This document shows, in pieces, positions 46,554-58,130 of a stretch of 64,000 nucleotides of DNA. The DNA comes from Panax quinquefolius (lineage: Eukaryota; Streptophyta; Magnoliopsida; Apiales; Araliaceae). The DNA lies in NCBI GenBank assembly GCA_020205615.1, contig CM035162.1:35676479-35740478 (forward strand), read 5' to 3'. Under the pieces are notes generated by a model. It saw only the letters and a program-made list of their open reading frames with translations. It was not told where the DNA came from and ran no database searches. Both the position numbers and the translations under genes were made by a program. Position 1 is the stretch's first letter; each line of letters begins with the position of its first letter.

Positions 46554-46826
46554 CTCCCTCCGTTCCTAAAAAATTGTCATTTTAGAAGAAAAAATTTGTT
46601 CCAAAAAAAGTTGTGGATTTAAACTTTCAAGGAGAATAAATTATTTACTTTTCTATATTACCCTACCTTCTCTCATTTCTCAAGAAATTCTCTCCTCAGA
46701 TTAATAATTTTTAACTTCCCATAAAGGGGTAGTGATGGAATTTCAAACAAATTTTACTTGGTAAATGATATTTTCTTAATCTATGTGCCAAAACCTTAAA
46801 CGACAATCTTTTAAGAACGAATGTAG
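46554..46826. mobile_element. Stowaway-like MITE
   Basis: CTCCCTCCGTTCCTAAAAAA to TTTTAAGAACGAATGTAG with flanking TA. Family of 44261-45250. Confidence 0.8.
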
Positions 46827-47225
46827 TATCAAGGAAAAATATGAGAGAAAAAGAAAATGAAAAGTGAAGGACATAATTATACAAGTTGCAATAAATAATT
46901 AATTTTATGGAAAAATGACGTATACTGAGTAATTACTTTTATATTAAATATAAATTGTAACTAACATATAAATATTTTATATACGATAAATTAGAATATT
47001 AATTCTTATCTTATTTATTTATATATATATTTTCAGTTTTATGCCTTAATTGGCTTTCCAGTTTACACGTTGATCCCCAATTTTCATGTGTTGGTGTTGT
47101 CGTGCTGAATACAAGAAGTACCCACTCATAATAATACTAATATCTTTCTAAATTCTAAACCTAGTAGGCTAGTAGAATGTCATTTTATTTTTTGTCCTAA
47201 TTTTGAGATGGAGAGGAGACAATGT
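46827..47225. other. AT-rich spacer
   Basis: No gene or repeat recognised. Confidence 0.35.
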
Positions 47226-47227
47226 TG

Positions 47228-47548
47228 GGCGATGTTTGATAAAAATTGAATGAATTTGAATGAGTTAAATTTGAATTTGAATGAAAAAAGTTATTTGATA
47301 ATTAACATGTTTGAAACATCTGAATGACAGAATTTTATTATTTTACCCCTTTGAAAAAAATTTAAAATTGTTGTAAATTTATTTAATATTACTTAATATA
47401 ATAGTTAATATTTTTAATTTAAATTTTTTTTTTTACTTTATTCAGCTGCTCATTCAATTATTCAGCCAAAAAAATCTGACTTAGTCATTCAGCTCAATCA
47501 TCTGACTGATTCAGCCATTCAAACGATTTTTTATCAAAATAAACACAC
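47228..47548. repeat. Inverted-repeat element with GTTTGATAAAAA ends
   Basis: GTTTGATAAAAATTGAATGA on the left and, inverted, GTTTATTTTGATAAAAAATC on the right, with GAATGAG/CATTCAG words inside. MITE-like. No target duplication established. Confidence 0.5.
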
Positions 47549-47865
47549 TTAATGACTGACCGATTCAACTATTTAGATGTATTCAGTCTTAGATATGTCA
47601 TTTTAGGGTGGAACAGTTTGTTGAAATAAAAATATCTTTTTAGCAAAACCACTTTTGGCCAAAACATATTTTATAAATTTGTACTTGAATTAATTGTACA
47701 AGAAATATAGAAGTCCACTCCATACATTTTTATATAATTTTGTCTTTTATTTTTTCAAATTATTAAACACAACTTAAATTTTCTTTTGAAAATATTTTAA
47801 TTTATCTAAAGATATTTAATCTTCACCACACCCCATATCACTAATCACTCCACCAAACTTTAATG

Positions 47866-48127
47866 TTCTCTCCCTTTCAAATTACTCGTTTGCCAAATAT
47901 ATTTTCCACATATATTAAGAAAAGAATAGTAAAATAAAAAAAATTTAAATTTATCTTTAGAGACCCACAAGATTACATAAAATGATGAGTATTTTTATTT
48001 TTTATATTTGTAGACCCATTAAATGACATATTTATCTTTCACTTTATGTACTTTAGCTCATCCTTTTGTAGATAAAAAATCTGGATCATGAAATAGAGAG
48101 TCTCTATTTATTTGAAAGGGAGAGAAT
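47866..48127. repeat. MITE with TCTCTCCCTTTCAAAT ends
   Basis: TTCTCTCCCTTTCAAATTAC at the left, and ATTTATTTGAAAGGGAGAGAA at the right. Perfect 18-bp complementary ends. Confidence 0.6.
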
Positions 48128-49640
48128 CCTAGTCCCATCCTTTTGAGGACGGAGGAAGTATAAAATAACTATTGAATTTTGAAATTCAGTTTAAGACATT
48201 TTCAAATTCAGAGAGTTTGGAAATTAAAAATTACCTTTTAGAACTTTACAATTAGAAATATTTTTAGATAGTTTATAATATTTGTCATTGTATTGACTAA
48301 AATTAAAAGAATTCAAGTCAATTTTTTAATTCAAAAATATCATAAATCGACTTTAAAAAATTAATATAAGAGAATTGTTTTTTTCACAAATAAAAATTAA
48401 TATTTCCACAAGGTTTCTCTTGCATAAGTATGGAACCCAATTACTATTCATACGGGAGAGACATTGTGAAACTATTACTCTTTCTTGTGTAAATATCAAT
48501 TATTTTAATATAATTTTATATTTTAGAACGTATAAAATATTACTTTTATTTCAACTTAATAGTCTTTTTTTTTTTTTTTTTTTATCAACGATCTAAATCA
48601 ATATTTACATAAATGTAAATTAAAATCAGAATGTCGATTTTAAAACTAAATATTTAAACAAGGGAAACATAAGAAGATTATTAGGTTTAGTCCAAATACA
48701 TGTCACATGATTATATCACTTATTGAGTATTTATATTAATTATTACACAAAATCATCTTTAAGTTAAACTATCAATACAATTATGACATTGCATTCAAGT
48801 AAAAAATTGTTGAATAAATACAAGTATTGTGTTATTAAACATCATTGATAATAGTATAGTAATTATATTATTAGAACAATAAGTGTCATTAAAAGTTTAA
48901 ATTTTATTGACCAAAACAATTATAAAATCTCAATATTTTTTTTAAAAATTTATTGGAAAAGAAAGAGAAATAAATTGATATTTAATATAGGAATAATATG
49001 AAAAATTCAATATTAATATTTTCTTGAAATTTATAAATGATAAATAAAAATAAATAAATTTCACTCTCTAAAATGATAAGTAGAAAATAATATATTTTGT
49101 TGGATAGTTTAAATATAAGAAATTGTTTATTGATATTTGATAAAGTCTATCATATCATAATGGGATCCACTTATAATTAATGTAAATAGTAGTTCGTTGA
49201 AATAATAATTTTATTTGTTAAAAAATAATTAATGTAATTTTGAGACCTATTAGCATTTTATTGGATAATTTTATTTATCCATCTGGCCTTTTAGTTCTCA
49301 CTTCTACCTTTAAATCTGTATTCCTTTACTTTTCCATTCAAAAAAGTTACAAGTAAGAAGAGTTAAGTCTTCTCCTAATTTAATTGTGCTAAATTACCCC
49401 TTCTTCCGCGTAGAAAAACGTTCTTTCAAACCCCTACCACTACTTTTATTCGAACTAATAGAAAGTTATCAAGGGTGTAATAGTCAATTCAGTTGCTAAA
49501 CCCAACATTATCCGTACAGCTTTTATACAGTTAATTTAAAACACTATTTTTAGTCAAATACACATATATAATATATCCGTATATCTAATTCTGATTATCC
49601 ATATACAATTTCTAATCACCCTCTCTTTCCCCTCCCCTCC
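48128..49640. other. AT-rich intergenic region upstream of the F-box gene
   Basis: No gene. Long T run at about 48566-48583. Pyrimidine-rich TTCCCCTCCCCTCC at 49627-49640 may belong to the F-box promoter. Confidence 0.4.
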
Positions 49641-49679
49641 AAAATGGACACCTAAATCTGTACTGTACCCCTTTCCTCC

Positions 49680-49686
49680 TATAAAA
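49680..49686 (+). promoter_or_regulatory. TATA box of the F-box gene
   Basis: TATAAAA in CCTCCTATAAAACCATC, 117 bp upstream of the ATG, preceded by a pyrimidine-rich tract. Confidence 0.65.
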
Positions 49687-49802
49687 CCATCAAAACCAAT
49701 TGCAACTCCACACTTTTTCTCTGTACTTTTTTTTCCGCCACGCCATCTCCATTTTCTCTTTCTGCAAACCCATTAAATTCTTGATTTTTTACCTTTTTTT
49801 TA

Positions 49803-52800
49803 ATGGGTGCTGGTGTTTCTCAACTATTCACACGCGCCGACGTGTCCACAGCTCCGTTGGCAGAACTCAGTCTAGGCGATTTGCCGGAGAGTTGTGTGGC
49901 TTCTGTTCTTGAGAACATGGACCCACAACAGATCTGTCGGCTCGCGCTTCTTAATCGGGCTTTTCGGGGCGCTTCTTCTGCCGATTTTGTTTGGGAATCG
50001 AAATTGCCATCGAATTATGATTCTCTTATTCAGAGATTGTTTGATGATTTTCCTTCCAATTTGTGTAAGAGGGATATGTATTCTCTCCTTTGTCGATCCA
50101 ATTCTTTTGATGAAGGCACTAAGGTTTGATTTTTATCTGATTGCCTCCATTTTTTAACATTGATTTTTGTGGCTTTGGTATTTTTCTCCCTTTTGTGACA
50201 GACATCTGTTTTGAGAAAAGGAAATGAATGAATAGTTAAGATAAAAGTGCGATTGAAAATTAAATTTTGTGACAGACATCTGTTTTTATCTGATTACTAT
50301 CATTTCTTTTGAAAATTAAATTTTGTTCTTAATGAATCCATGTGTTGTTTTAGATAGGGTATATATTAATGTAAAACCTAAATATTAATGAATCCATCTT
50401 GTTTTAATGGATATATTCCTAAAGATTAATGTAAAACCGTAATTGCAATGATTTCTGTGGGAAATGTTTCTAAATGGGTCTTATTTTTTGTCTTTGGGTG
50501 GTTGTGAAAAATTAATTTGCTTTGATTATGCTGATGAAATGATTTGTGCGGTGCAGAATGCTTGGCTGGATAAAATTTCAGGAAAGATTTGTTTGTCCGT
50601 ATCTTCAAACGGGTTGGCAATTACTGGAATTGATGATCGGAGATACTGGAGTCGTATTCCTACAGAGGAGTCTAGGTGAGAAATTTTAAAATAATTGTTG
50701 ATTTTTATCTGTTGTGAATCTCATGGAAGCTGGAATTTATAAGTTATTAGTGTGGTGTGTATTGGCTGATTAAATTCAACTGTTCCGGAGCATTTCTTGG
50801 TTGAAATCCTCTATAAGCTGGATCTTTGCTTTCACTATTGTCCTTTTTGTCTTAATTAATTTGTGCTTCTTGATTTAAGATGTTGTAGCCGAGCTTCCTA
50901 GTTTTGAAGTTTGTATTGCTTCTTGCTTATTTGTGTATTTTTCATGCTGGATTTGAACTTTATATGCTTGTTTTTGGTTTTCTATTTTATGAGGCTGTTA
51001 ATTGAGCTATGCAATCATAATGACAAAGTCTTATTTTGTGACTTGGACTCTGAGTCTGAGTTTCCAGATGTACTCCCTCCGTCATTAATTATTTGACGTT
51101 TTAGAGGTGGACGCAAGAATTAAGATAATGATTGGAAAGCATTAAATATAGTACTCAATTGTTTATAATACCCTTAAATCTTTTGTTGGGATAAAGAGAG
51201 TTTTGTTAGGATAAGGAGAGTTTTGTTGGGATAAGGAGATAGGTAGAGTTTAAAGTATCAAAAAATAGTAATGAAGGGTAATTTTGGAAAAATTGTCATT
51301 AATTCTCCTAGATTTGAACAAACGTCAAATAATTAGAGACAAATGAAAAACTCTAAAATGTCAAATAATTAGGGACGGAGGGAGTATTGTGCATAAAACA
51401 TCTGAATCCTTGCTGTTTGAATAGTTATTTATCTTTGATTTTAATGAGTTTCTTAATGAACGAGTAAATTAGGGATTCGCTTTGTTTTTTTTTCTTATCT
51501 TGTAGACTAATGGTTTTAAAGTTGCTAAGATAACTACAACACTTGCACCCAAGGGGTACATGTCGTGTTCAAAACTCCACCGAAGCACTTTGGGCTTTGT
51601 GATTCACTTTGGTGGGTAATGGCTCCAGCCTTCAAGTGCCTCCATTATTTTTAGCAAAAGAAAGGGGGACAAAAGAAGTTAAAATTTAAAGTACTTGCTC
51701 TCGTTATTATTTGAGGATATTGGAAAATTGTAATATAGTAATACACTAATACTTATGTTAGATAGGTGGGACCATAGGTGAAGTAAGGCCAATGGTTTGA
51801 AGATTTTTTCTCCAAAAGCAATGCCACTCCTGTTTTTATTTTTTGTAACTCGAGCAAAGTGTCACACCAGTTTAACATGTCCTTATTAATATGTGTCTAG
51901 TTCAACTGTATCCCTATGCATTTGTCTACACATAATTGTTTCAGCTGTGTCAATCTTATTTTGTTTAGACTTTAATTGTTTCTTTGTCTTGGTTAGATTT
52001 AGAGGCTTTGCTCGACTATAATGTCTGCTGCAGCAATATGTAAAATTTGTGTTTTTGTTTTTCCTTCATGTATTTTTCTTAAAAAGACTTTTGCCTTGGA
52101 AAACATAGCATAGTTTTGATTGGATCTTTTTACTTTTGATCCAAATATATCACTACTATCACTGGGATTGTTTTTCAACAAACTTCAACATGTTTAATAT
52201 GTTTGTTTTTCTAAATTCTGTATCTTTTTACGTTTGATCCAAATATATCACTACTATCACTTGGATTGTTTTTCAACAAACTTCAACATGTTTAATATGT
52301 TTGATTTTCTAAATTCTGTATTAAGATATTTGAAGAGGCCATTTTTGCCTGCAGATTTATTGCATCAAATAATTCCACAATTGATATCATCATATTTATT
52401 TGTAGCTCCTTTTCTGGCTTGTAGATTTCATTCAGTTGCATATCTCCAGCAAATGTGGTGGTTCGAAGTTAATGGTGAGGTCGAGTTCCCTTTCCCAGCT
52501 GGAACCTACAGCCTGTTCTTCAGGTTGCAGTTGGGAAGGGCTACTACTAAAAGATTTGGTCGCCGAGTTTGTAACTCCGAGCATGTCCATGGTTGGGACA
52601 TTAAGCCAGTGCAGTTCCAGCTTTCAACTTCAGATAGTCAGCATGCCACATCTCAGTGTTATCTGGACCAGCCTGGAAATTGGATTCACTATCATGGGGG
52701 AGATTTTGTGGTTGAAAACCCTAGTTTACCAACAAAAGTCAAATTTTCAATGACTCAGATTGATTGCACGCACACCAAAGGCGGCCTTTGTGTAGATTCT

Positions 52801-52848
52801 GTACTAATATACCCAATCGAGTTTAAGGAGAGGTTAAAGCGTTTTTAA
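49803..52848 (+). CDS. F-box protein, PP2-A13 type (phloem-protein-2 lectin-like)
   Basis: Substrate-recognition subunit of an SCF ubiquitin ligase with a C-terminal PP2 (Nictaba-like) domain. Exons: 49803-50123, 50557-50675, 52425-52848; together 287 residues, usual for the family. Exon 1 starts MGAGVSQLF and carries the F-box: LGDLPESCVASVLENMDPQQ, ICRLALLNRAFRGASSADFV, WESKLPSNY. Exon 2 has LCLS-type ICLSVSSNGLAITGIDDRRY and WSRIPTEESR. Exon 3 holds the PP2 domain: VAYLQQMWWFEVNGEVEF, FPAGTYSLFFRLQLGR, RVCNSEHVHGWDIKPVQFQL, FSMTQIDCTHTKGGLCVDSV, ending FKERLKRF. No frame break. Best remembered match is Arabidopsis PP2-A13; A12 and A15 are alternatives. The 1.75-kb second intron contains a Stowaway MITE and a 98-bp duplication. 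Confidence 0.93.
51073..51384. mobile_element. Stowaway-like MITE in F-box intron 2
   Basis: 312 bp, CTCCCTCCGTCATTAATTAT to TAATTAGGGACGGAGGGAG, flanked by TA (51071-51072, 51385-51386). Also has internal direct repeats of GTTTTGTTGGGATAAGGAGA. Confidence 0.9.
52125..52320 (+). repeat. 98-bp tandem duplication in F-box intron 2
   Basis: Two nearly identical units, 52125-52222 and 52223-52320, beginning TCTTTTTACTTTTGATCC and TCTTTTTACGTTTGATCC. Only a few differences, so recent. Confidence 0.9.
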
Positions 52849-53690
52849 TTGCAATTAATTAACCTTTTTAGGTGTAGGGGGAGCCATATATAATAATAGA
52901 AGAGAGGTAGGACATATTAGTTAGTCCGAGACTTAGAATTATTACTTATTCTAGGATTTTAATGTGTACATTATTTATATATCTATGTTGTTTGATTAGT
53001 GTGTTAATGTCTTTGTTTATTCATTTTGTGGTCAAAGTAAGGCTCTATTTCTCTGATTTTGTGGGTCTTGTTATCGTCATTTTGGAGCTTATGTAATGTT
53101 GGTGAACCCACATGGAGTCGGGTATGAGTGAAAGAGTTGAGTTCATGTGTTAAAAGAGAGCTGCATTTCTTGTCCAAGCTTGGATTTTTATCAATGCTAA
53201 GTAAAGCTCTGCACATCTTGTTATTTGTTATGTAGTTTTTATTTTATTTTATTTTTTATTATGATGGAATGAAATTCTTACCGGTTATTAATAATTTTAA
53301 AAATGAAAAAAACCGTCTTTTCCCGAGTTGGGAAGTGCAAATTTGGGTATGAACTTTGATCAAGGAATTTTGGTAGGAATCCATGAGATATAGCTTTAAC
53401 GCTGCCTTTGTGAGTTTGAAGGGATATTATGGAAAAGAAAAGTATAAGAGCTGCTTTTGAGAGTTTGAAAGGATAAGGTTAAAAAGGAAAGTATAAAGAA
53501 GGAAAAAGATGGGATAAGAAGGGATTATGATTATTTTTTTTATTATGTTTGTGAATTTTAGAAAAAAAAAAATGATAGAATTTTAACTTTATTTTTGTTT
53601 TATTTATAAGTAGAAATAAGGAAGGGAAGAAAAGAGATTTTTATTTTTAAACTACACTTGTTACATTTTCTGTTTGAAAATTAGAGATAT
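52849..53690 (+). other. F-box 3' flank and spacer
   Basis: Probable 3' UTR to about 53230, then AT-rich sequence with no recognised gene. Confidence 0.4.
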
Positions 53691-53877
53691 ATTTTTAAAA
53701 TGACGGTTTTTATAGACAATTTTTCACTTATAACTTTACCTTTGCAACAAAAATATTACTCCCTCTGTTCCAAAATTAGAATGACAATTTTTATAGACAA
53801 TTTTTCACTTACAACTTTACCCTTACAAAAATATTCATATAATGCCATCATCGTTCAAACACAATACTTTTAATTTC

Positions 53878-54061
53878 TGTGTCGCCTCTGGAACGCTTGT
53901 GTCGACCTCTCCAACGCTGTCGGAGTTCAATCCCCCAGCTACAAGGTGAACGAAGAACACGCCAAGCACTCGCGAATCTCCTATTTCTCGTCGTCGAAGT
54001 CAACGAAATTCCTTCCCCGAAGTTCAAGTCCGCTTCGTTCTATTACAGAACAGGTTTGATC
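53878..54061 (+). pseudogene. Unrecognised captured exon-like segment
   Basis: One frame reads CRLWNACVDLSNAVGVQSPS, YKVNEEHAKHSRISYFSSSK and STKFLPRSSSPLRSITEQV before TGA, with codon-like GC in third positions unlike the AT-rich flanks. I do not recognise the family. No start codon. Its position inside a TIR element suggests capture from a host gene. Confidence 0.4.
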
Positions 54062-54090
54062 TGGCATGTTTCTTAATTGGTAAGATGGTG

Positions 54091-54275
54091 TGTGTAACAC
54101 CCTAGTCTCATATCGAAAGATATTAGAAAAATTTGTATGTATATAAGGAATTAAGTTACTACCAATAGTAACTTTAATCATGACTTTTTGGGTGATCACG
54201 TGGTCTTCTAAGATAACCCAAAATATACTATTGAGCCGATGGTTCTGGGTTGTTTCATACGACAGAGGCGTGATA
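54091..54275. repeat. Possible TRIM/solo-LTR fragment
   Basis: TGTAACACCCTAGTCTCATA at the left and GGTTCTGGGTTGTTTCATAC at the right, with GATATTAGAAAAATTTG and GGTGATCACGTGGTCTTCTA inside; this resembles short LTRs of terminal-repeat miniature retrotransposons. Ends uncertain. Confidence 0.3.
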
Positions 54276-54603
54276 ATATTCCATTTCGTCAGCTCTACTG
54301 ACCATTTTGAGGGCAACACGAGGGAGATTATTGGTCTCCGGAAGAATTAGTGCCTCGTAAACTGTGAGATTGAAGTTTGAGCCATAGATTCCGATGGATT
54401 TTAGGATTTTGTATTGGCAGGTTCCGTCGCGGATTACAACTGTGCGATCTCGAAGAGCTTAGAAAAATTTTAGACGGAGAGGAAAGAATATTTTATAGAA
54501 AAGGGTAAATTGGGTATATTATGGTATTTTAATGTCTCAAAATAGGCATTAGTCTAATTTTACAACAAATAAAACAAAAATATATTTCTAATTTTAGAGG
54601 GAG

Positions 54604-55530
54604 AATATATTACCTTTATATATAATATTAACAATTAATTGGAGTGTTTTATATTTATGATTTCTTTATATTATTACGTGGAGTACCTGTTTTATCAAGT
54701 TGTAAAAAATGCACAACTTCGATTATGTAAGAACATATGCATTAGAATTGTAGAGATCGGTCATCTGAAGATTGAAGCATTGACAATGGTTCAATCTGAA
54801 GACTGATATTTGAATATTGTGTTAGTTTTTGATTATGTGATGTTTTGATTGATGACTAATTTACGTGCGCATGGTTCATGATGTGTTATTATATTATTAA
54901 ATTTGCATGGATTATGGTTTATAAAATTATAATTGGTATGCATGGATCATGGTTTTTACATGAACATTTGTGGCTGACTTCCTTACGTTTGGAATGTTTT
55001 AAAATCAGTTCTCATTTGAATTGAAGTGTTTTAAGGAAGATTTGATTTGGAGTTTATTAAGAAAAATTTGATTTGGGTTTTATTAAGGTATGTTAATAGT
55101 AACAGATTTTATGGCTATTAAATCTAGCTAACCCAATTTAATTCACCTATGTCATCAGAGTATTTCGTGGGCGTTGATTTAGTTAAGGATGTTATCTTGC
55201 TTAGTGGAGTCCACATTAGTTAGTACTCTATTTTGAAAGGGAGTCTGACTGAAGCTATTGGAAATTATCCTTATTTGTCTCCTTTATTAATGTTTAACAT
55301 TTCTGTTTGTGGGTAGTGTTTATCTCCTTTATTTCAGCTCTGCAAAATCAAATAGCTGGTGCATATCCGCGTAATATCTCTCTTGTGATTCAAAGCTGCT
55401 GAAATTATGGGAGGTGTCTAACGGGTCTGAGAAATTATGGAAGATTGGGAAGGAGTATATATCAACCAGAGCTTCAAAGATCAAGAGTTGCGGAGTTGCA
55501 GAATCATTGAGTTCTACCAGAGCTAAACAG
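54604..55530. other. Spacer
   Basis: No gene recognised. Short repeated words (TGCATGGATCATGGTTT) near 54905-54960. Confidence 0.35.
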
Positions 55531-55539
55531 AACTAGTCT

Positions 55540-55915
55540 CAATGACAATGAGACTACAAGGTGAAAGTGAAGCAGCTTTAAAGAAAGACTTGAACAGACT
55601 AAAGCTTCACTCAACAAAGATGAGAATGCCACTGAAGATGACAGCCAAGCTGAGAGCCGAGAAGGTCAAGAAGATAGCATTCAGAAAAGTGGTAGAGTAC
55701 AAAGAAGATCAAGAGAGCCATTCTACGAATCATCATGAACCAAAAGCTAAAAAAGAACAGATGCAGAATCATGTCTGCAAAACATTCAAGAAGGGTTCAG
55801 GGAATGCTAAGTGCCAGACGAAGTCTACCAAAAGCTCAAACACTTAGCAAACCCAAATGGTGATTGTGCACAACTGACATCAGATGAAGATGAGTATAAC
55901 AGAATAAAGATCAGC
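55540..55915 (+). pseudogene. Possible copia pol linker remnant
   Basis: One frame gives STKDENATEDDSQAESREGQ and SGRVQRRSREPFYESS, reminiscent of the acidic-then-basic linker between copia integrase and RT (RRSTRxRREPxRF). The longest open frame (55542-55847) is a different, lysine-rich one without family resemblance. Weak call. Confidence 0.3.
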
Positions 55916-57230
55916 TGTAAGACCCCAAATTTTATGAAATAAAAGTATTCAATTTTTTATAATTACTATTCATGAGTTACTATTCACGAGTTACTATTCA
56001 CGAGTACTATTCATGAAGCATGATAATTTTTTTCGTAAGAAAGCATTACTCAATAATTGTTACAGTAATTACTGTTCAATAATTTATTTTATTGATTCAA
56101 TAATTGCTACGTTGATATTTTATATTATTGTTGTTTCAATAATTGTCACGGCACAATATTTCCCATTATCGGATCAATAATTCATATTATTTGGGTAATA
56201 TTATTAGATAGCATTATTGACAATGTCTATAAAGTTTTGTCAAAGAGAGGTTTGGTCATCTAATTGCGCGCCAGTAAGGAGAAATCCTTATTGGAAAGTC
56301 CCCTCTTTTCTGGGAACTGCTTGGTTGTCAGTAGTGTGATTCTGAATATTATTTGTGAATAATTAATTATTGATTTATATGATAAGGAAAATATTCATTT
56401 TATGTGGTTATAGATGGAGAAATTTTTTAATGTGACAATTGTTGAAAATTGATATTTCATCTTTTCTGATAAAATATATTATTATATTACAGTGATATAA
56501 TAATGGTGATATTTTTACAATGAATGTGTGATATATGAATAAATGAGGAGGAAGAGTATTTTTGTTACTATAAATGCTAAACACATGTTTTGTGTGTTAC
56601 AAAAAATGTTTAACACATGTTAAACATGATGGTGTACACAAATTTTGAATGAAATCTGATAATAGCCTGTAAAATCGTCCGTTTGTGGATTTTGGTCAAT
56701 TTCTGTTTGGAATTTGGAAAAACTTTCTTCTACAAAGTTGTAGAGAATGGAATTTCCTATGAAAAGGACATGTGGTTCAAATTTTTCTGATAAAAGGGCT
56801 ATTTATTATAAATTATTAAAGTTCTGAAGTTCCAAAATAATTGATTTTTGGAAGTTTTAATTGTTTTATTTAAGAAAAATATTTTTTACACTTTGGTGGG
56901 CCCCACTTGCATGTGTTAAATTGCTGAATTCAGATTCAAAGGTGTGCTCAGGAAATTTTATTATAAATAATATTATTTTAATAAATTTTACTGCTTTTGT
57001 CGTTCTAGCAATTTCCTATAAATAGGTGCTTAGGTTAGAATTAAAAATCACACCAGAAACTGAAGTTTTCTCTTTATTTCTCTCTCTATATTATCGAGTG
57101 TATTCTTGTGAGTATTTTGATATCTTGAGTGTTTCTATACGATGAAAGTTCGTTCAGCGTTATTCCAGTCAGAAGTACTGCTCTTTTGAGTTAAGATATA
57201 TTGTCGTTAGTATGTAAGGGTTATTATGTT
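55916..57230 (+). repeat. Rearranged gypsy LTR fragment (B-like)
   Basis: Begins TGTAAGACCCCAAATTTTAT like an LTR start, then three to four TTACTATTCACGAG units (55965-56018), then sequence matching LTR B from about 7175 (CGTAAGAA..CACTACTCAATAAT) through the TATA box (CCTATAAATAGGTGC at about 57015). In LTR B the 14-bp repeats come after this block, so the order differs. Similarity fades after about 57200. Confidence 0.7.
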
Positions 57231-58130
57231 TTTCAATTTCGAAATTTTTTTAAACCTTCAAAAATTCTGGAAAAATTTGAAATGATATTTTGATGAGTTT
57301 TGTAGATTGTGTCCAAAAATGGCGATTTTTGGATGTATAGATTAGGAGTTATGGATTTTATGAGAAAATACTATTTTAAAAGTAACCGCTTATAACTCCT
57401 TGTTATTAACTCCAAAATTGATGAAATTTTATTGGGAGTACATCTATATAATATCAAGATACTCAGAAATTTGAATTTTTGGATGAAAGTACAATTTATG
57501 ATAAATGTCCTAATATTCTATTGGTTTTGGCCATGAAAAATAGTAAATGAATTTTAAAAATTAGAGAAAATATATGTTCAATATGGGACTATATTATGCT
57601 AAATCCCGAAAAGAAAATATTTTTGGGCCGATTTGGTATTTTTCATAAAATAATCTAGTTATGAGTAAATGAATTAAATATGTTATGTGAAGTAAGAAAA
57701 TTGAAAAAATATGATTTTATGGCTTGAGAATCATATATGAGGTATATGCAGATTTTTGATGAGGGTTTTGGTTATTGGTGATGAAATTTTATGAGTTTGG
57801 CATTTTAGGATGATTAAATGCATTTATTAGTAAAGTGTAAATAATTAAAATAAATTGTTTATAAGTTTAAGAAATGATTAAAATATTGTGGTAGTATTAA
57901 TAATATTAGATTATGAGATTATTAAGTGATTTATAACATTTTGATTAAGGTGTTATGAGATCATTGATTTATGAATCTTACTCTTGAGATTAAATCTATA
58001 TGTTGATTATATTATTTTAATTATCATATATAACATTCTTATAACCCTAATGATGATATTTCTCTTTGACTTGAGTGTAAAGTGAAAGTAGTATGCACAC
58101 AAGCCAATCATGTTTGATGATAAAGCATAT
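57231..58130. other. Unassigned AT-rich sequence
   Basis: No ORF or known repeat recognised; possibly the unaligned remainder of an LTR. Confidence 0.3.

Larger units (their letters stand above)
53759..54603. mobile_element. TIR element with captured coding-like and LTR-like segments
   Basis: Left end CTCCCTCTGTTCCAAAATTA next to TA. Inverted right end CTCCCTCTAAAATTAGAAAT. The stretch at 53784-53835 (TTTTTATAGACAATTTTTCA) is a near copy of 53704-53757 just outside the element, so two related elements may overlap here. The interior is GC-richer than its surroundings. Confidence 0.5.

Noticed and set aside
48375..48596. 73-codon frame ending in a phenylalanine run
   Set aside because: Created by the poly-T tract near 48566; no biological signal.
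54091..54275. Cassandra-type element with an embedded 5S rRNA
   Set aside because: The TGTAACACCC start is shared, but no 5S promoter or 5S-like sequence is present.
55542..55847. 101-codon lysine-rich frame
   Set aside because: No family resemblance. A different frame of the same DNA resembles a copia linker, which is the better though weak explanation.
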